From contig NZ_CP067100.1 in assembly GCF_016616235.1 (NCBI RefSeq), positions 2,105,001 through 2,169,000 of the forward strand: a stretch of 64,000 nucleotides of DNA. The letters are read 5' to 3'. Both the position numbers and the translations under genes were made by a program. Under the pieces are notes generated by a model. It saw only the letters and a list, made by a program, of their open reading frames with translations. It made no database searches and was not told the DNA's origin. The DNA is from Bradyrhizobium diazoefficiens (GTDB taxonomy: Bacteria > Pseudomonadota > Alphaproteobacteria > Rhizobiales > Xanthobacteraceae). Below, one piece after another: positions 34,960 through 43,179 of this stretch (positions within the stretch are counted from its first letter, which is position 1; every line of letters begins with the position of its first letter).

Positions 34960-35596
34960 TACAAGGCCGGATTCAGTCGCGATCGCGTCCCGTCGGGCAA
35001 AACACCGCACCATGCGTCAACCCCTTTCCGTAAAAATATTCCACTTTACCGAAATTCGGAATTGCGGCATACATCGAAACAGCCCGGCCTGACGAAGAGG
35101 GGCGGTTCGCGAGTCGTTCGAAACGCGGGCCGGGTTGCGGTGGACGCGGCAGCGTCGGCACGACCGGTAGCGGGCAGGGCGGGTAGTCCCTGTGAGCCCG
35201 TAGCCACGTGTGGACGGACGGCGCTGAGCGCGTACGGCAAAACCGTGTGGTCCTGGCCGTCGTTGCTACGGTCAAGCCTGTCGCGGAGGTGTGAGCGAGC
35301 CCAACCGGGCAGACTGCATCGTCAATTCGCGGGGTGAGGGAGGCCAAAACGAACTCGGCTCCCGGGAGAGCACGGTATAAGCCGTCCAACCACTGCGCAG
35401 GGAAGGCCGTGTGTTCGGCTTCACCTGTATGCCGCTGTGCAGTTTTCTGCGTGTGCTTTCGCACAGCGAACCGTGGGTGCCAGCCGGCACCCGGCCTTCC
35501 CTGCGCCCTCTTTCTTCTGAGGGCGATGGAGAGAGCAAAGCTCGGGCGAAATGCGCCGCGAGGATGCGATGGCGTGTCTGCGATTACACACTCACC
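34960..35596 (+). ncRNA. Highly structured intergenic element, possible RNA or composite repeat
   Basis: No gene is convincing here, although antisense frames are open. On the plus strand, 35395-35409 pairs perfectly with 35492-35506 (15 bp). Inside this stem are hairpins 35433-35440/35461-35468 (8 bp) and 35475-35481/35486-35492 (7 bp). Further hairpins are CTCCCGGGAG at 35359-35368, ACGG/CCGT at 35372-35385 and CGCCCTC/GAGGGCG at 35504-35525. Very similar sequence is, to my recollection, widespread in Bradyrhizobium genomes, often with antisense frames called hypothetical proteins. Whether it is transcribed is unknown. Its 3' end meets the REP element at 35597. Confidence 0.5.
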
Positions 35597-35700
35597 GTCA
35601 TCGCCCGGCCTTGACCGGGCGATCCAGGACCCCGAGGCAGTTGTGGTTCAGCCGAGCGGCCGCGGCGTATTGGATTCCCCGCTTTCGCGGGGAATGACGG
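35597..35700. repeat. REP-type palindrome, family B
   Basis: Hairpins CGCCCGGCCTTGACCGGGCG and CCCCGCTTTCGCGGGG flank an inner CATCC-like GATCCAGGA / ATTGGATTC pair. It lies between the structured element and the stop of the MoxR gene. Confidence 0.8.
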
Positions 35701-35746
35701 CGGTGGTTGGGATCTCGGCGGAGCGCTATGACAAGCGAACCCGCGC

Positions 35747-36589
35747 CTACACTTCCCGTCGGCTCAAGAACGCCAGCCGCTCGAACAGGTGCACGTCCTG
35801 CTCGTTCTTGAGCAGCGCGCCGTGCAGCGGCGGGATCAGCTTGCGCGGGTCGCGCTCGCGCAGTTGCTCGACGCTCATGTCCTCGTTGAGCAGCAGCTTG
35901 AGCCAGTCCAGAAGCTCGGACGTGGATGGCTTCTTCTTCAGGCCGGGCACTTCGCGCACCTCGAAAAAGATCCGCAGCGCTTCCTCGACCAGGCGCTTCT
36001 TGATGCCGGGGAAGTGGACGTCGACGATGCGGCCCATCGTGTCGGCGTCGGGGAATTTGATGTAGTGGAAGAAGCAGCGGCGGAGAAACGCGTCCGGCAG
36101 CTCCTTCTCGTTGTTGGAGGTGATCATCATGATCGGGCGCTGCTTGGCCTTGATCGTCTCGCCGGTCTCGTAGACATGGAATTCCATGCGGTCGAGCTCG
36201 AGCAGGAGGTCGTTCGGAAATTCGATGTCGGCCTTGTCGATCTCGTCGATCAGGAGCACCGGGCGCTGGTCGCTCGTGAAGGCTTCCCACAGCTTGCCGC
36301 GCTTGATGTAGTTCCCGATGTCAGACACGCGCGCGTCGCCGAGCTGGCTGTCGCGCAGACGCGACACCGCATCGTACTCGTAGAGGCCCTGCTGCGCCTT
36401 GGTGGTGGACTTGATGTGCCAGGTCAGCAGCGGCGCGTTCAGCGCCTTCGCCACTTCCTCCGCCAGCACCGTCTTGCCGGTGCCGGGCTCGCCCTTGATG
36501 AGGAGCGGGCGCTCCAGCACGATCGAGGCATTGACCGCGACCTTGAGATCGTCGGTCGCAACATAGTCCTTGGTGCCGGTAAATTTCAT
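35747..36589 (-). CDS. MoxR family AAA+ ATPase
   Basis: The 280-residue ATPase probably remodels or inserts metal into a partner, working with the VWA protein encoded divergently. Walker A is GEPGTGKT at residues 33-40, Walker B is VLLIDEIDKAD, and sensor elements are TSNNEKELPDAFLRRC. The ATG at 36589 is chosen because AAGGACG precedes it and the N-terminus is a normal MKFTGTKDYV. A longer frame would start at 36637. The pairing with a VWA gene is typical of MoxR systems. It lies near no oxidase gene, so the client is unknown. Confidence 0.92.
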   Translation of the reverse strand: MKFTGTKDYVATDDLKVAVNASIVLERPLLIKGEPGTGKTVLAEEVAKALNAPLLTWHIKSTTKAQQGLYEYDAVSRLRDSQLGDARVSDIGNYIKRGKLWEAFTSDQRPVLLIDEIDKADIEFPNDLLLELDRMEFHVYETGETIKAKQRPIMMITSNNEKELPDAFLRRCFFHYIKFPDADTMGRIVDVHFPGIKKRLVEEALRIFFEVREVPGLKKKPSTSELLDWLKLLLNEDMSVEQLRERDPRKLIPPLHGALLKNEQDVHLFERLAFLSRREV

Positions 36590-36817
36590 CGTGCGTCCTT
36601 GTTGGCCGTCGGCCGAAGCGGTCCTCGGTCGCGACATGGGAACGGCCGCACATGGCGGCCGTTCCTGGTTCGGTCAGGCTTTCAGACCCGTTTTATCAGC
36701 GAAAGGATGACGAGCACAATCTCCGCGCCAATCCCGCCTCATGGACAATCGTGTCGCGGCGCCCAGGCATGCGCCCGTCCCCTTGACGCCAGCCACCCGA
36801 AAGGCAATCTGTCAGCC

Positions 36818-37993
36818 ATGTTCCTGCAATTCTTCACTTCTCTGCGCGAGGCGCAGGTCCCCGTGACGCTGCGCGAATACCTCACGCTGATGGAGGCGCT
36901 CGACGCCGACCTGTCGGACTATTCGGTCGAGAATTTCTACTATCTGTCGCGCACCTCGCTGGTGAAGGACGAGCGCAACCTCGACAAGTTCGACCGCGTC
37001 TTCGGCACGGTGTTCAAGGGGCTGGAAAGCCTGCTCGACGCCATGGAGAAGGCGGAGATTCCCGAGGAGTGGCTGAAGAAGCTCGCCGAGAAATATCTCA
37101 CGGAGGAAGAGAAAAAGCAGATCGAGGCCATGGGCTGGGACAAGCTCATGGAGACCCTCAAGAAGCGCCTCGAGGAACAGAAGGGCCGCCACCAGGGCGG
37201 CTCGAAGTGGATCGGCACGGCAGGCACCTCGCCATTCGGCGCCCATGGCTACAATCCCGAAGGCGTCCGCATCGGCCAGGAGAAGAACCGCAACAACCGC
37301 GCCGTGAAGGTGTGGGACAAGCGCGAATTCAAAGATCTCGACGGCAATGTCGAACTCGGCATCCGCAACATCAAGGTGGCGCTGCGCCGCCTGCGCAAGT
37401 TCGCGCGCACCGGTGCACCGGACGAGCTCGACCTCGACACCACCATCCGCGAGACCGCCAATCACGGCTATCTCGACGTGCACATGCGCCCCGAGCGGCG
37501 CAATGCGGTGAAGCTGCTGGTGTTCTTCGACATCGGCGGCTCGATGGATTCGCATATCGAGCAGGTCGAGGAGCTGTTCTCGGCGGCGAAGAGCGAGTTC
37601 AAGCACATGGAGTATTTCTACTTCCACAACTGCCTCTATGAGGGCGTGTGGAAGCAGAACAAGCGCCGCTTCACCGACCGCACGCCGACCTGGGACGTGC
37701 TGCACAAATATCCGCACGACTACAAGGTCGTGTTCGTCGGCGACGCCTCGATGTCGCCCTACGAGATCATGGTGCCGGGCGGCTCGGTCGAGCATGTCAA
37801 CGAGGAGCCCGGCTCGGTCTGGCTCGACCGCATCATCCGCACTTATCCGCATACGGTGTGGCTCAATCCGGTCGCGCAGAAGCACTGGGACTATTCGGAA
37901 TCGACCACCATCATCAAACGCATCTTTGCAAACCGCATGTACCCGATCACAATCGAGGGGCTGGAAGGTGCGATGAAGGAATTGACGCATTAG
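36818..37993 (+). CDS. VWA domain protein (CoxE-like, MoxR partner)
   Basis: The 391-residue protein has an N-terminal helical region (MFLQFFTSLREAQVPVTLRE) and a C-terminal von Willebrand A domain. The metal-ion-dependent adhesion site appears as DIGGSMDS, a D-x-G-x-S motif. The protein probably delivers or recognises a client for the MoxR ATPase encoded divergently, 228 bases away. The ATG at 36818 gives the conserved N-terminus. Related proteins act in assembly of metal enzymes, but the client here cannot be named. Confidence 0.9.
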   Translation: MFLQFFTSLREAQVPVTLREYLTLMEALDADLSDYSVENFYYLSRTSLVKDERNLDKFDRVFGTVFKGLESLLDAMEKAEIPEEWLKKLAEKYLTEEEKKQIEAMGWDKLMETLKKRLEEQKGRHQGGSKWIGTAGTSPFGAHGYNPEGVRIGQEKNRNNRAVKVWDKREFKDLDGNVELGIRNIKVALRRLRKFARTGAPDELDLDTTIRETANHGYLDVHMRPERRNAVKLLVFFDIGGSMDSHIEQVEELFSAAKSEFKHMEYFYFHNCLYEGVWKQNKRRFTDRTPTWDVLHKYPHDYKVVFVGDASMSPYEIMVPGGSVEHVNEEPGSVWLDRIIRTYPHTVWLNPVAQKHWDYSESTTIIKRIFANRMYPITIEGLEGAMKELTH

Positions 37994-37997
37994 CTTC

Positions 37998-38099
37998 CCG
38001 TCATTCCGGGGCTCGCGAAGCGAGAACCCGGAATCCATCGGGCCGCAGCGCATGGAGATGAATGGATTCCGGGCCGGCGCTGCGCGCCCCGGAATGACA
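37998..38099. repeat. Intergenic palindromic repeat, family G
   Basis: The outer arms GTCATTCCGGGGC and GCCCCGGAATGAC and inner arms CCCGGAATCCAT / ATGGATTCCGGG make a long hairpin. It lies between the VWA and rhodanese genes. Confidence 0.85.
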
Positions 38100-38120
38100 A
38101 CGGGAAGAAGGGAGAACCAC

Positions 38121-38534
38121 ATGCCCCAGACCATCACCCGCGGCATCAAGGCGCTGATCGACGAGGCCAATGCCGAGATCGAGACGCTCAACGCCAAGGA
38201 CGCCATTGAGATCTCGAAGAACGGCGACGTCGTCATCGTCGACATCCGCGATCCCCGCGAGATCGAGCGCGACGGCCGCATCCCCGGTGCGTTCGCCTGC
38301 ACCCGCGGCATGCTGGAATTCTGGATCGATCCGCAGAGCCCCTACGCCAAGCCGGTGTTCCAGGAGGACAAGAAGTTCGTCTTCCACTGCGCCGGCGGCC
38401 TGCGCTCCGCGCTCGCGGCCAAGACCGCACAAGACATGGGCTTAAAACCCGTCGCCCACATCGCCGGCGGCTACGCCGCCTGGCGCGATGCCGGCGGCCC
38501 GACGGAAGCGTGGGAGCCGAAGAAGAAGGGGTGA
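38121..38534 (+). CDS. Rhodanese-like domain protein
   Basis: The 137-residue single-domain rhodanese should carry sulfur on Cys in the loop FHCAGGLRSALAAKTAQDMG. The preceding VIVDIRDPREIERDGRIPGA region is the family's conserved CH2 start. The ATG at 38121 follows GGGAGAACC. The length fits small rhodaneses that handle sulfane sulfur. It lies 203 bases before the sulfurtransferase SseA gene on the same strand, separated by a repeat. Confidence 0.9.
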   Translation: MPQTITRGIKALIDEANAEIETLNAKDAIEISKNGDVVIVDIRDPREIERDGRIPGAFACTRGMLEFWIDPQSPYAKPVFQEDKKFVFHCAGGLRSALAAKTAQDMGLKPVAHIAGGYAAWRDAGGPTEAWEPKKKG

Positions 38535-38562
38535 GAAGTGCTGCGCTGTCGCGCCATTCTCC

Positions 38563-38668
38563 GCTGTCATTCCCCGCGAAAGCGGGGAATCCAGTACGCC
38601 GCGGCCGATCGGTCTAATCACAACTGCCTCGGCGTACTGGATCGCCCGGTCAAGCCGGGCGATGACAG
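38563..38668. repeat. REP-type palindrome, family B
   Basis: Hairpins CCCCGCGAAAGCGGGG and CGCCCGGTCAAGCCGGGCG flank GAATCCAGTACGCC / GGCGTACTGGATC, which pair with each other. It separates the rhodanese and sseA genes. Confidence 0.85.
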
Positions 38669-38737
38669 CGGAGTGTGATGCGCAGCTTCAGCCTCGCTTG
38701 CACCGCGGGGCCTCCGGAATGACTGCAAGGAAAGCCA

Positions 38738-39595
38738 ATGACCACCGCCACCGACCCCCTCGTCTCCACCGAATGGCTCGCCGCCCACATGGGCGATCCC
38801 AACGTCAAGATCCTCGACGCCAGCTTCAAGCTGCCGGGCGTGCTGCCGCTGCCGAAGGACGACTACCTCGTCGCGCATCTGCCGGGCGCCGTGTTCTTCG
38901 ATGTCGATGCGGTGTCGGATCATTCCAATCCGCTGCCGCACATGTATCCGAGCGCCGAGCAGTTCGGCCGCGACATCGGCAATCTCGGCATCTCCAACGC
39001 CGACACCGTCGTGCTCTACGACGCCGGCGGCTGGGTCGCCGCGCCCCGCGCCTGGTGGATGTTCCTGGCCTTCGGCCATGGCAATGTGCGCATCCTCAAT
39101 GGCGGCCTGAAGAAGTGGCGCGCTGAAGGACGCCCCGTCGAGAGCGGCGAGGTGAAGCCAAAGCCCGCGAGCTTCAAAGCGAGCTACGATCCGAAGCGCG
39201 TGCGCAGCATGCAGCAGCTGATCGCCAACATCGAAAGCCGCGCCGAGCAGGTGATCGACGCCCGCGCCGCCGACCGTTTCGAGGGCCGCGCGCCGGAGCC
39301 GCGTCCGGGCATCCGCTCCGGCCACATTCCCGGCGCGCGCAACGTGCCCTACAATCTCCTGTTCGATGCCGCGACCGGCGAGATGAAGCCGCTCGAGGAA
39401 CTGCGCGCCGCCTTCACGAGCGCCGGCGTCAAGCTCGATGCGCCGATCGTGACAAGTTGCGGCTCCGGCGTCTCTGCCGGCGTGCTGACGCTCGCGCTCT
39501 ATCGCCTCGGCGTCACCGATACCGCGCTCTACGACGGCTCGTGGTCGGAATGGGGCCAGGAAAAAGGCCCGCCAATCGCGACCGGGCCGGCGTGA
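38738..39595 (+). CDS. sseA: 3-mercaptopyruvate sulfurtransferase
   Basis: The 285-residue protein has two rhodanese domains, an inactive N-terminal one and an active C-terminal one. The active loop is CGSGVSAGVLTLAL, the C-G-S-G-V-[ST]-A form that marks mercaptopyruvate rather than thiosulfate as donor. It moves sulfur from mercaptopyruvate to an acceptor such as cyanide or thiols. The start MTTATDPLVSTEWLAAHMGD is typical. It shares a region with the single-domain rhodanese. Confidence 0.92.
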   Translation: MTTATDPLVSTEWLAAHMGDPNVKILDASFKLPGVLPLPKDDYLVAHLPGAVFFDVDAVSDHSNPLPHMYPSAEQFGRDIGNLGISNADTVVLYDAGGWVAAPRAWWMFLAFGHGNVRILNGGLKKWRAEGRPVESGEVKPKPASFKASYDPKRVRSMQQLIANIESRAEQVIDARAADRFEGRAPEPRPGIRSGHIPGARNVPYNLLFDAATGEMKPLEELRAAFTSAGVKLDAPIVTSCGSGVSAGVLTLALYRLGVTDTALYDGSWSEWGQEKGPPIATGPA

Positions 39596-39628
39596 AGGGT
39601 GCGACCGTCGCCACGGCGGCGGTTCACT

Positions 39629-39658
39629 CCCTCGCCCCGCTCTTGCGGGGAGAGGTGA
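39629..39658. repeat. Short partial copy of repeat family A
   Basis: CTCGCCCCGCTCTTGCGGGGAGAGGTG repeats the end hairpin of the family A element seen at 5267 and 16859. It lies between the convergent sseA gene and the Pro/Ala-rich protein gene. Confidence 0.6.
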
Positions 39659-39665
39659 AGTAAGA

Positions 39666-40472
39666 TCACCGCGTGCGTGCAGTCGTTGTCGCGAAAGTCT
39701 GCTGCTGCCCGAACGGGTCGAGGCTCTGCTGCAGTTGCTGAGGCGGCTGACGTCGCACCACGCGATGTCGCTTTTTCGGCTTCGCCTTGCGCTTGGTCGC
39801 CTTGCTGTCCGGCGCGGCGCTGTCGGATTTGGCTTTGGCGGGCGGGGCCTTTGCGGCGGGGGCCGCCGGATCGTTCAGTGCGGCAAGCCTGGTCGTCGCA
39901 ACGTCGAGCGCCGCGGCGGCCATGGCGACGCCGGGATCAGCGGCTGCGCCGGCATCATCCGGCGTCGGCGCGCTGGTGGTCGCGACAATTGCGGGTCCGG
40001 CCTCGGGGATCGAGGCCGTGGTGTCGGCGGGGGTGAGCGTGTCGGCTGGCGCTGCTGCGGGATCCGTCGGTGTCTCGATCTTGGTTTCGGCCGCGGTCTC
40101 CGCCCTGGCCGGTTCGGCCGACGCGGCGTCAGCCGGCGGAGCGATGACCTGTGGCTGCGCGTCGGTCCCGGTCGTGAGCGCGGCCATCTGCTCGGGGCCG
40201 GTTTCCGGCAATCCGATGGTCGGCACCTGGTCACGCAGCGACGGCGTGGGCTCGACCGCCGCCTCCGGTTCGGCGCGGAGCACCGCGAGCACCGGCTGGG
40301 CCGGCTCGGAGGCTTGCGCGAACACCTGCTCCTGCGGGCCATTCCGCCAGGACGGGTTGCTGACATACTGCTCATGGGTCGCGCGCAACAGCGCGGCGGC
40401 GCCCAGGCCGAACACCAGGATGGAGGTTGACAGCAGGATCGCGGCAAGCAGGAAGCGAAAGCCGGGAAGCAT
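39666..40472 (-). CDS. Membrane-anchored Pro/Ala-rich protein of unknown function
   Basis: The 268-residue protein has one N-terminal membrane segment (FRFLLAAILLSTSILVFGLG) followed by a long low-complexity Ala/Pro/Thr stretch. A basic end, KATKRKAKPKKRHRVVRRQP, comes before QQLQQSLDPFGQQ. The periplasmic part looks disordered, and the basic end could touch the cell wall or nucleic acid. I do not recognise a family. It is divergent from the L,D-transpeptidase gene, which hints at an envelope role. Confidence 0.65.
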   Translation of the reverse strand: MLPGFRFLLAAILLSTSILVFGLGAAALLRATHEQYVSNPSWRNGPQEQVFAQASEPAQPVLAVLRAEPEAAVEPTPSLRDQVPTIGLPETGPEQMAALTTGTDAQPQVIAPPADAASAEPARAETAAETKIETPTDPAAAPADTLTPADTTASIPEAGPAIVATTSAPTPDDAGAAADPGVAMAAAALDVATTRLAALNDPAAPAAKAPPAKAKSDSAAPDSKATKRKAKPKKRHRVVRRQPPQQLQQSLDPFGQQQTFATTTARTR

Positions 40473-40835
40473 CGGACGGGTTGCGAATTTCCGCCCCGGT
40501 GGCGGTGCCGGGGCCCATGAGCCATCTGAACGCGGTGACGGTACTGAGTGCCGCGTTCGCCACGCAGGGATCGGAGCTCAAAGCGGTGGCGAATCAGGCT
40601 GATTCGACCATATCGCAACGTCTCCGCGCCGTTCCCTTAAATTCCGGGCCGCAGAGTCCGGCAATCTGCGGCGCAATGCGATTTCCGCCCCGTGATGCAA
40701 CGGGGCAACGGTAGTCTTGCGGATCACAAATCGGCAAATCCGGCGCAATTGAGCCTCAGATGTCTTGAATGTGCCGCGATCTTCCGTCATCTGGCCGTAA
40801 CGGTCCGGTCAGGGCTTGGGGACTATACAAGAGCG
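40473..40835. other. Divergent promoter region with inverted GANTC sites
   Basis: 363 bases without a gene, between the divergent Pro/Ala-rich and L,D-transpeptidase genes. At 40590-40606 is the inverted repeat CGAATCAGGCTGATTCG. It contains two GANTC sites, the recognition sequence of the alphaproteobacterial CcrM methylase. No other element was recognised. Confidence 0.45.
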
Positions 40836-42038
40836 ATGATGATCAAACATTTTCTGACGATATGCGCTGCCGCAACAGTCGCTGCGGCGGGAACCTCGCT
40901 CGTGCAGGCTCAGAGCTATCCGGTCCAGCAGGCGCCGAGCTACGGCGCTCCGGCCGAATATCGGCCCGGCGACCGCACCCCGAATTTCGACGCGCTGGAC
41001 GATGACGACGACGCGATGCCGCAGGCCGCGCTGCCGCCGCCCGGCCCAGGCGGTCCGATCACCTCGCCGGATGATCCGCGCTATGGCCGCCCGGCTGGCT
41101 CCCCGCCGGTCTATTCGGCCGCCCCGCCGCAGGGCCCGGTGATGTCGCCGGATGATCCCCGTTACGGCCGTCCGGCTGGCGCGCCGGTCTATTCGGCTGC
41201 CCCGCCGCCACAGGGTCCGGTGATGTCGCCCGACGATCCCCGCTATGGCAGGCCCGCGGGCGCGCCGCCGGTGATCTATGCCGACCGTCCGGCCCAGGCG
41301 CCCGCCAATGACGGCCTGCGTCCGCCGGAGGCCGTCGATGGCCGGGCCGCGACCGGAACGGTCCAGGCTGGCCAGCCGCCCGTCGGCGCCGACGGCCGGC
41401 CAATGACGATCGCTTCGCTGCCGCCCGAGGAGCAACCCGATGCAGCTCCGGCGCAGCTGCCGCCGAACCTGCGCCGCCAGGAAGTCGCGTTCCAGACCAA
41501 GGAGCCCGCCGGCACGCTCGTGGTCGATACGCCCAACACCTACCTCTATTACGTGCTCGGCAATGGCCGCGCGATCCGCTACGGCGTCCGCGTCGGCCGC
41601 GACGGGTTCACCTGGACCGGCGTGCAGAAGATCACCCGCAAGGCCGAGTGGCCGGATTGGCATCCGCCGACCGAGATGATCGAGCGCCAGCCCTATCTGC
41701 CGCGCTTCATGGCCGGCGGTCCCGGCAATCCGCTCGGCGCCCGCGCGATGTATCTCGGCTCGACCGTCTACCGCATCCACGGCACCAACCAGCCTTCGAC
41801 GATCGGCAAGTTCGTCTCCTCCGGCTGTATCGGCATGCTGAACGAGGACGTCTCCGACCTGTTCGACCGCGTCAAGGTCGGCACTCGCGTGGTGGTGCTG
41901 CCCGGTGGCCCGCCGCCGGGGACGGCGACCGCGTCCGCAGCGCCTGCGCCGGCTCCGATGTCTGCCCAGGCCGGCCCGGCCCCGGGCACGCAGCCGACGG
42001 TGGTGCCGCCGCTGCCCGCGCCGGTGACTGTGCGCTAA
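40836..42038 (+). CDS. L,D-transpeptidase (YkuD) with proline-rich tandem repeats
   Basis: The 400-residue exported enzyme should cross-link peptidoglycan or attach proteins to it. A signal peptide (MMIKHFLTICAAATVAAAGT) is followed by about 200 residues rich in Pro and Gly. These include three near-identical units around PDDPRYGRPAG (DNA 41050-41282). The YkuD domain follows, with the catalytic motif as IHGTNQP then FVSSGCIGML (His, Ser, Cys, and Arg/Ile at the usual spacing). Two ATGs, at 40836 and 40839, are equally possible. The repeat part may span the periplasm or bind the wall. Confidence 0.92.
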   Translation: MMIKHFLTICAAATVAAAGTSLVQAQSYPVQQAPSYGAPAEYRPGDRTPNFDALDDDDDAMPQAALPPPGPGGPITSPDDPRYGRPAGSPPVYSAAPPQGPVMSPDDPRYGRPAGAPVYSAAPPPQGPVMSPDDPRYGRPAGAPPVIYADRPAQAPANDGLRPPEAVDGRAATGTVQAGQPPVGADGRPMTIASLPPEEQPDAAPAQLPPNLRRQEVAFQTKEPAGTLVVDTPNTYLYYVLGNGRAIRYGVRVGRDGFTWTGVQKITRKAEWPDWHPPTEMIERQPYLPRFMAGGPGNPLGARAMYLGSTVYRIHGTNQPSTIGKFVSSGCIGMLNEDVSDLFDRVKVGTRVVVLPGGPPPGTATASAAPAPAPMSAQAGPAPGTQPTVVPPLPAPVTVR

Positions 42039-42064
42039 CTGGCTTCGTCAGAGCTGATTAAACG

Positions 42065-42100
42065 AGCGGCGCGTGTGCCTCGGCCACGCGCCGCTTTCGT
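42065..42100 (+). terminator. Factor-independent terminator of the L,D-transpeptidase gene
   Basis: An 11-base perfect stem, AGCGGCGCGTG / CACGCGCCGCT, has a 9-base loop and is followed by TTCGTTT. It starts 26 bases after the stop codon. Confidence 0.7.
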
Positions 42101-42200
42101 TTGATGCCTGCCCGTCCGCCTCGCCTGGCATTCGCCCGTTGAATCCTCACGCACGTCGCCTACCTGCCGAGGAGGTTGCAACGAATTCGAGGAGCACGTG

Positions 42201-43169
42201 ATGCGAATCTTTGTTGCGGGCGCGACCGGTGCGGTCGGGCAATATCTTGTTCCGGCGCTGGTCGCGGCCGGGCATTCAGTGGTTGGCACGACGCGGAGTG
42301 CGGCCAAAGCAGACGTCCTGCGTCGATTGGGTGCGGAGCCGGCCATCGCCGACGGTCTCGACGCCGGCAGCATGGGCGCTGCGGTCTCTGCGGCAAAGCC
42401 GGACGTGGTCGTCCACCAGATGACGGATCTCGCGGCCGCTACCGATCTCCGCCATTTCGATCGCGCTTTCGCGCGAACCAACGAGCTTCGCACGCGAGGA
42501 ACCGACATTCTGCTCGCCGCCGCACGCGAGGCCGGTGCCAGGCGCTTCATCGCGCAAAGCTTCTGCGGCTGGACCTTCAGCCGCACCGGAGGGACGGTGA
42601 AGACCGAGACCGATGAACTCGATCCACACCCGCCGCAGGAGCTGCGACGCACGCTCGAGGCAATCGGATATCTGGAGCGGAGCGTCACCGCATCGACCAC
42701 GCCGGAAGGGATCGTGCTGCGCTATGGATTCTTCTACGGGCCCGACACCGGCACGCTGTCGCCGGCCATGATGGACCAGCTACGCCACCGCCGTGTGCCG
42801 GTGATCGGCGGGGGCGCCGGGACGTGGTCGTTCATCCACACCGAGGATGCTGCGGCTGCGACGCTTGCCGCGATCGAGCGCGGGCGCGCCGGCAATGTCT
42901 ACAACATTGTCGACGATCATCCGGCACAGGTGAAGGATTGGTTGCCTGCGCTCGCCGAACTGATCGGTGCCAAGCCGCCACTCCACATTCCCACCTGGCT
43001 CGGGCGCCTGCTCGCGGGCGAGCACATGGTGGCGATGATGACTGAGGTGCGCGGGGCGTCGAATGCCAAGGCGAGACGCGAACTCGGCTGGAAACCGGCG
43101 AAGCCGTCGTGGCGCGAGGGATTTGCCGAACTCGCGCCGGCCTCGGCAGCGCAGCGCTCCGCGGCGTGA
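42201..43169 (+). CDS. NAD(P)-dependent epimerase/dehydratase family protein
   Basis: The 322-residue extended SDR protein starts with the nucleotide-binding GxxGxxG motif in MRIFVAGATGAVGQYLVPAL. The later YLERSVTAS and FFYGPDTG regions are usual, but a clear Tyr-x-x-x-Lys pair is not evident, so activity on a sugar nucleotide is uncertain. A GTG directly before the ATG at 42201 is an alternative start, but GAGGAGC suits the ATG. The neighbour on the other strand is a 2-hydroxyacid dehydrogenase. Confidence 0.87.
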   Translation: MRIFVAGATGAVGQYLVPALVAAGHSVVGTTRSAAKADVLRRLGAEPAIADGLDAGSMGAAVSAAKPDVVVHQMTDLAAATDLRHFDRAFARTNELRTRGTDILLAAAREAGARRFIAQSFCGWTFSRTGGTVKTETDELDPHPPQELRRTLEAIGYLERSVTASTTPEGIVLRYGFFYGPDTGTLSPAMMDQLRHRRVPVIGGGAGTWSFIHTEDAAAATLAAIERGRAGNVYNIVDDHPAQVKDWLPALAELIGAKPPLHIPTWLGRLLAGEHMVAMMTEVRGASNAKARRELGWKPAKPSWREGFAELAPASAAQRSAA

Positions 43170-43179
43170 GGCGCCTGCC

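Noticed and set aside
34973..35538. Minus-strand frames in the structured element, which resemble many database hypothetical proteins
   Set aside because: They follow a palindromic nucleotide structure and have composition typical of shadow frames. Conservation is at the DNA level, as far as I can tell.
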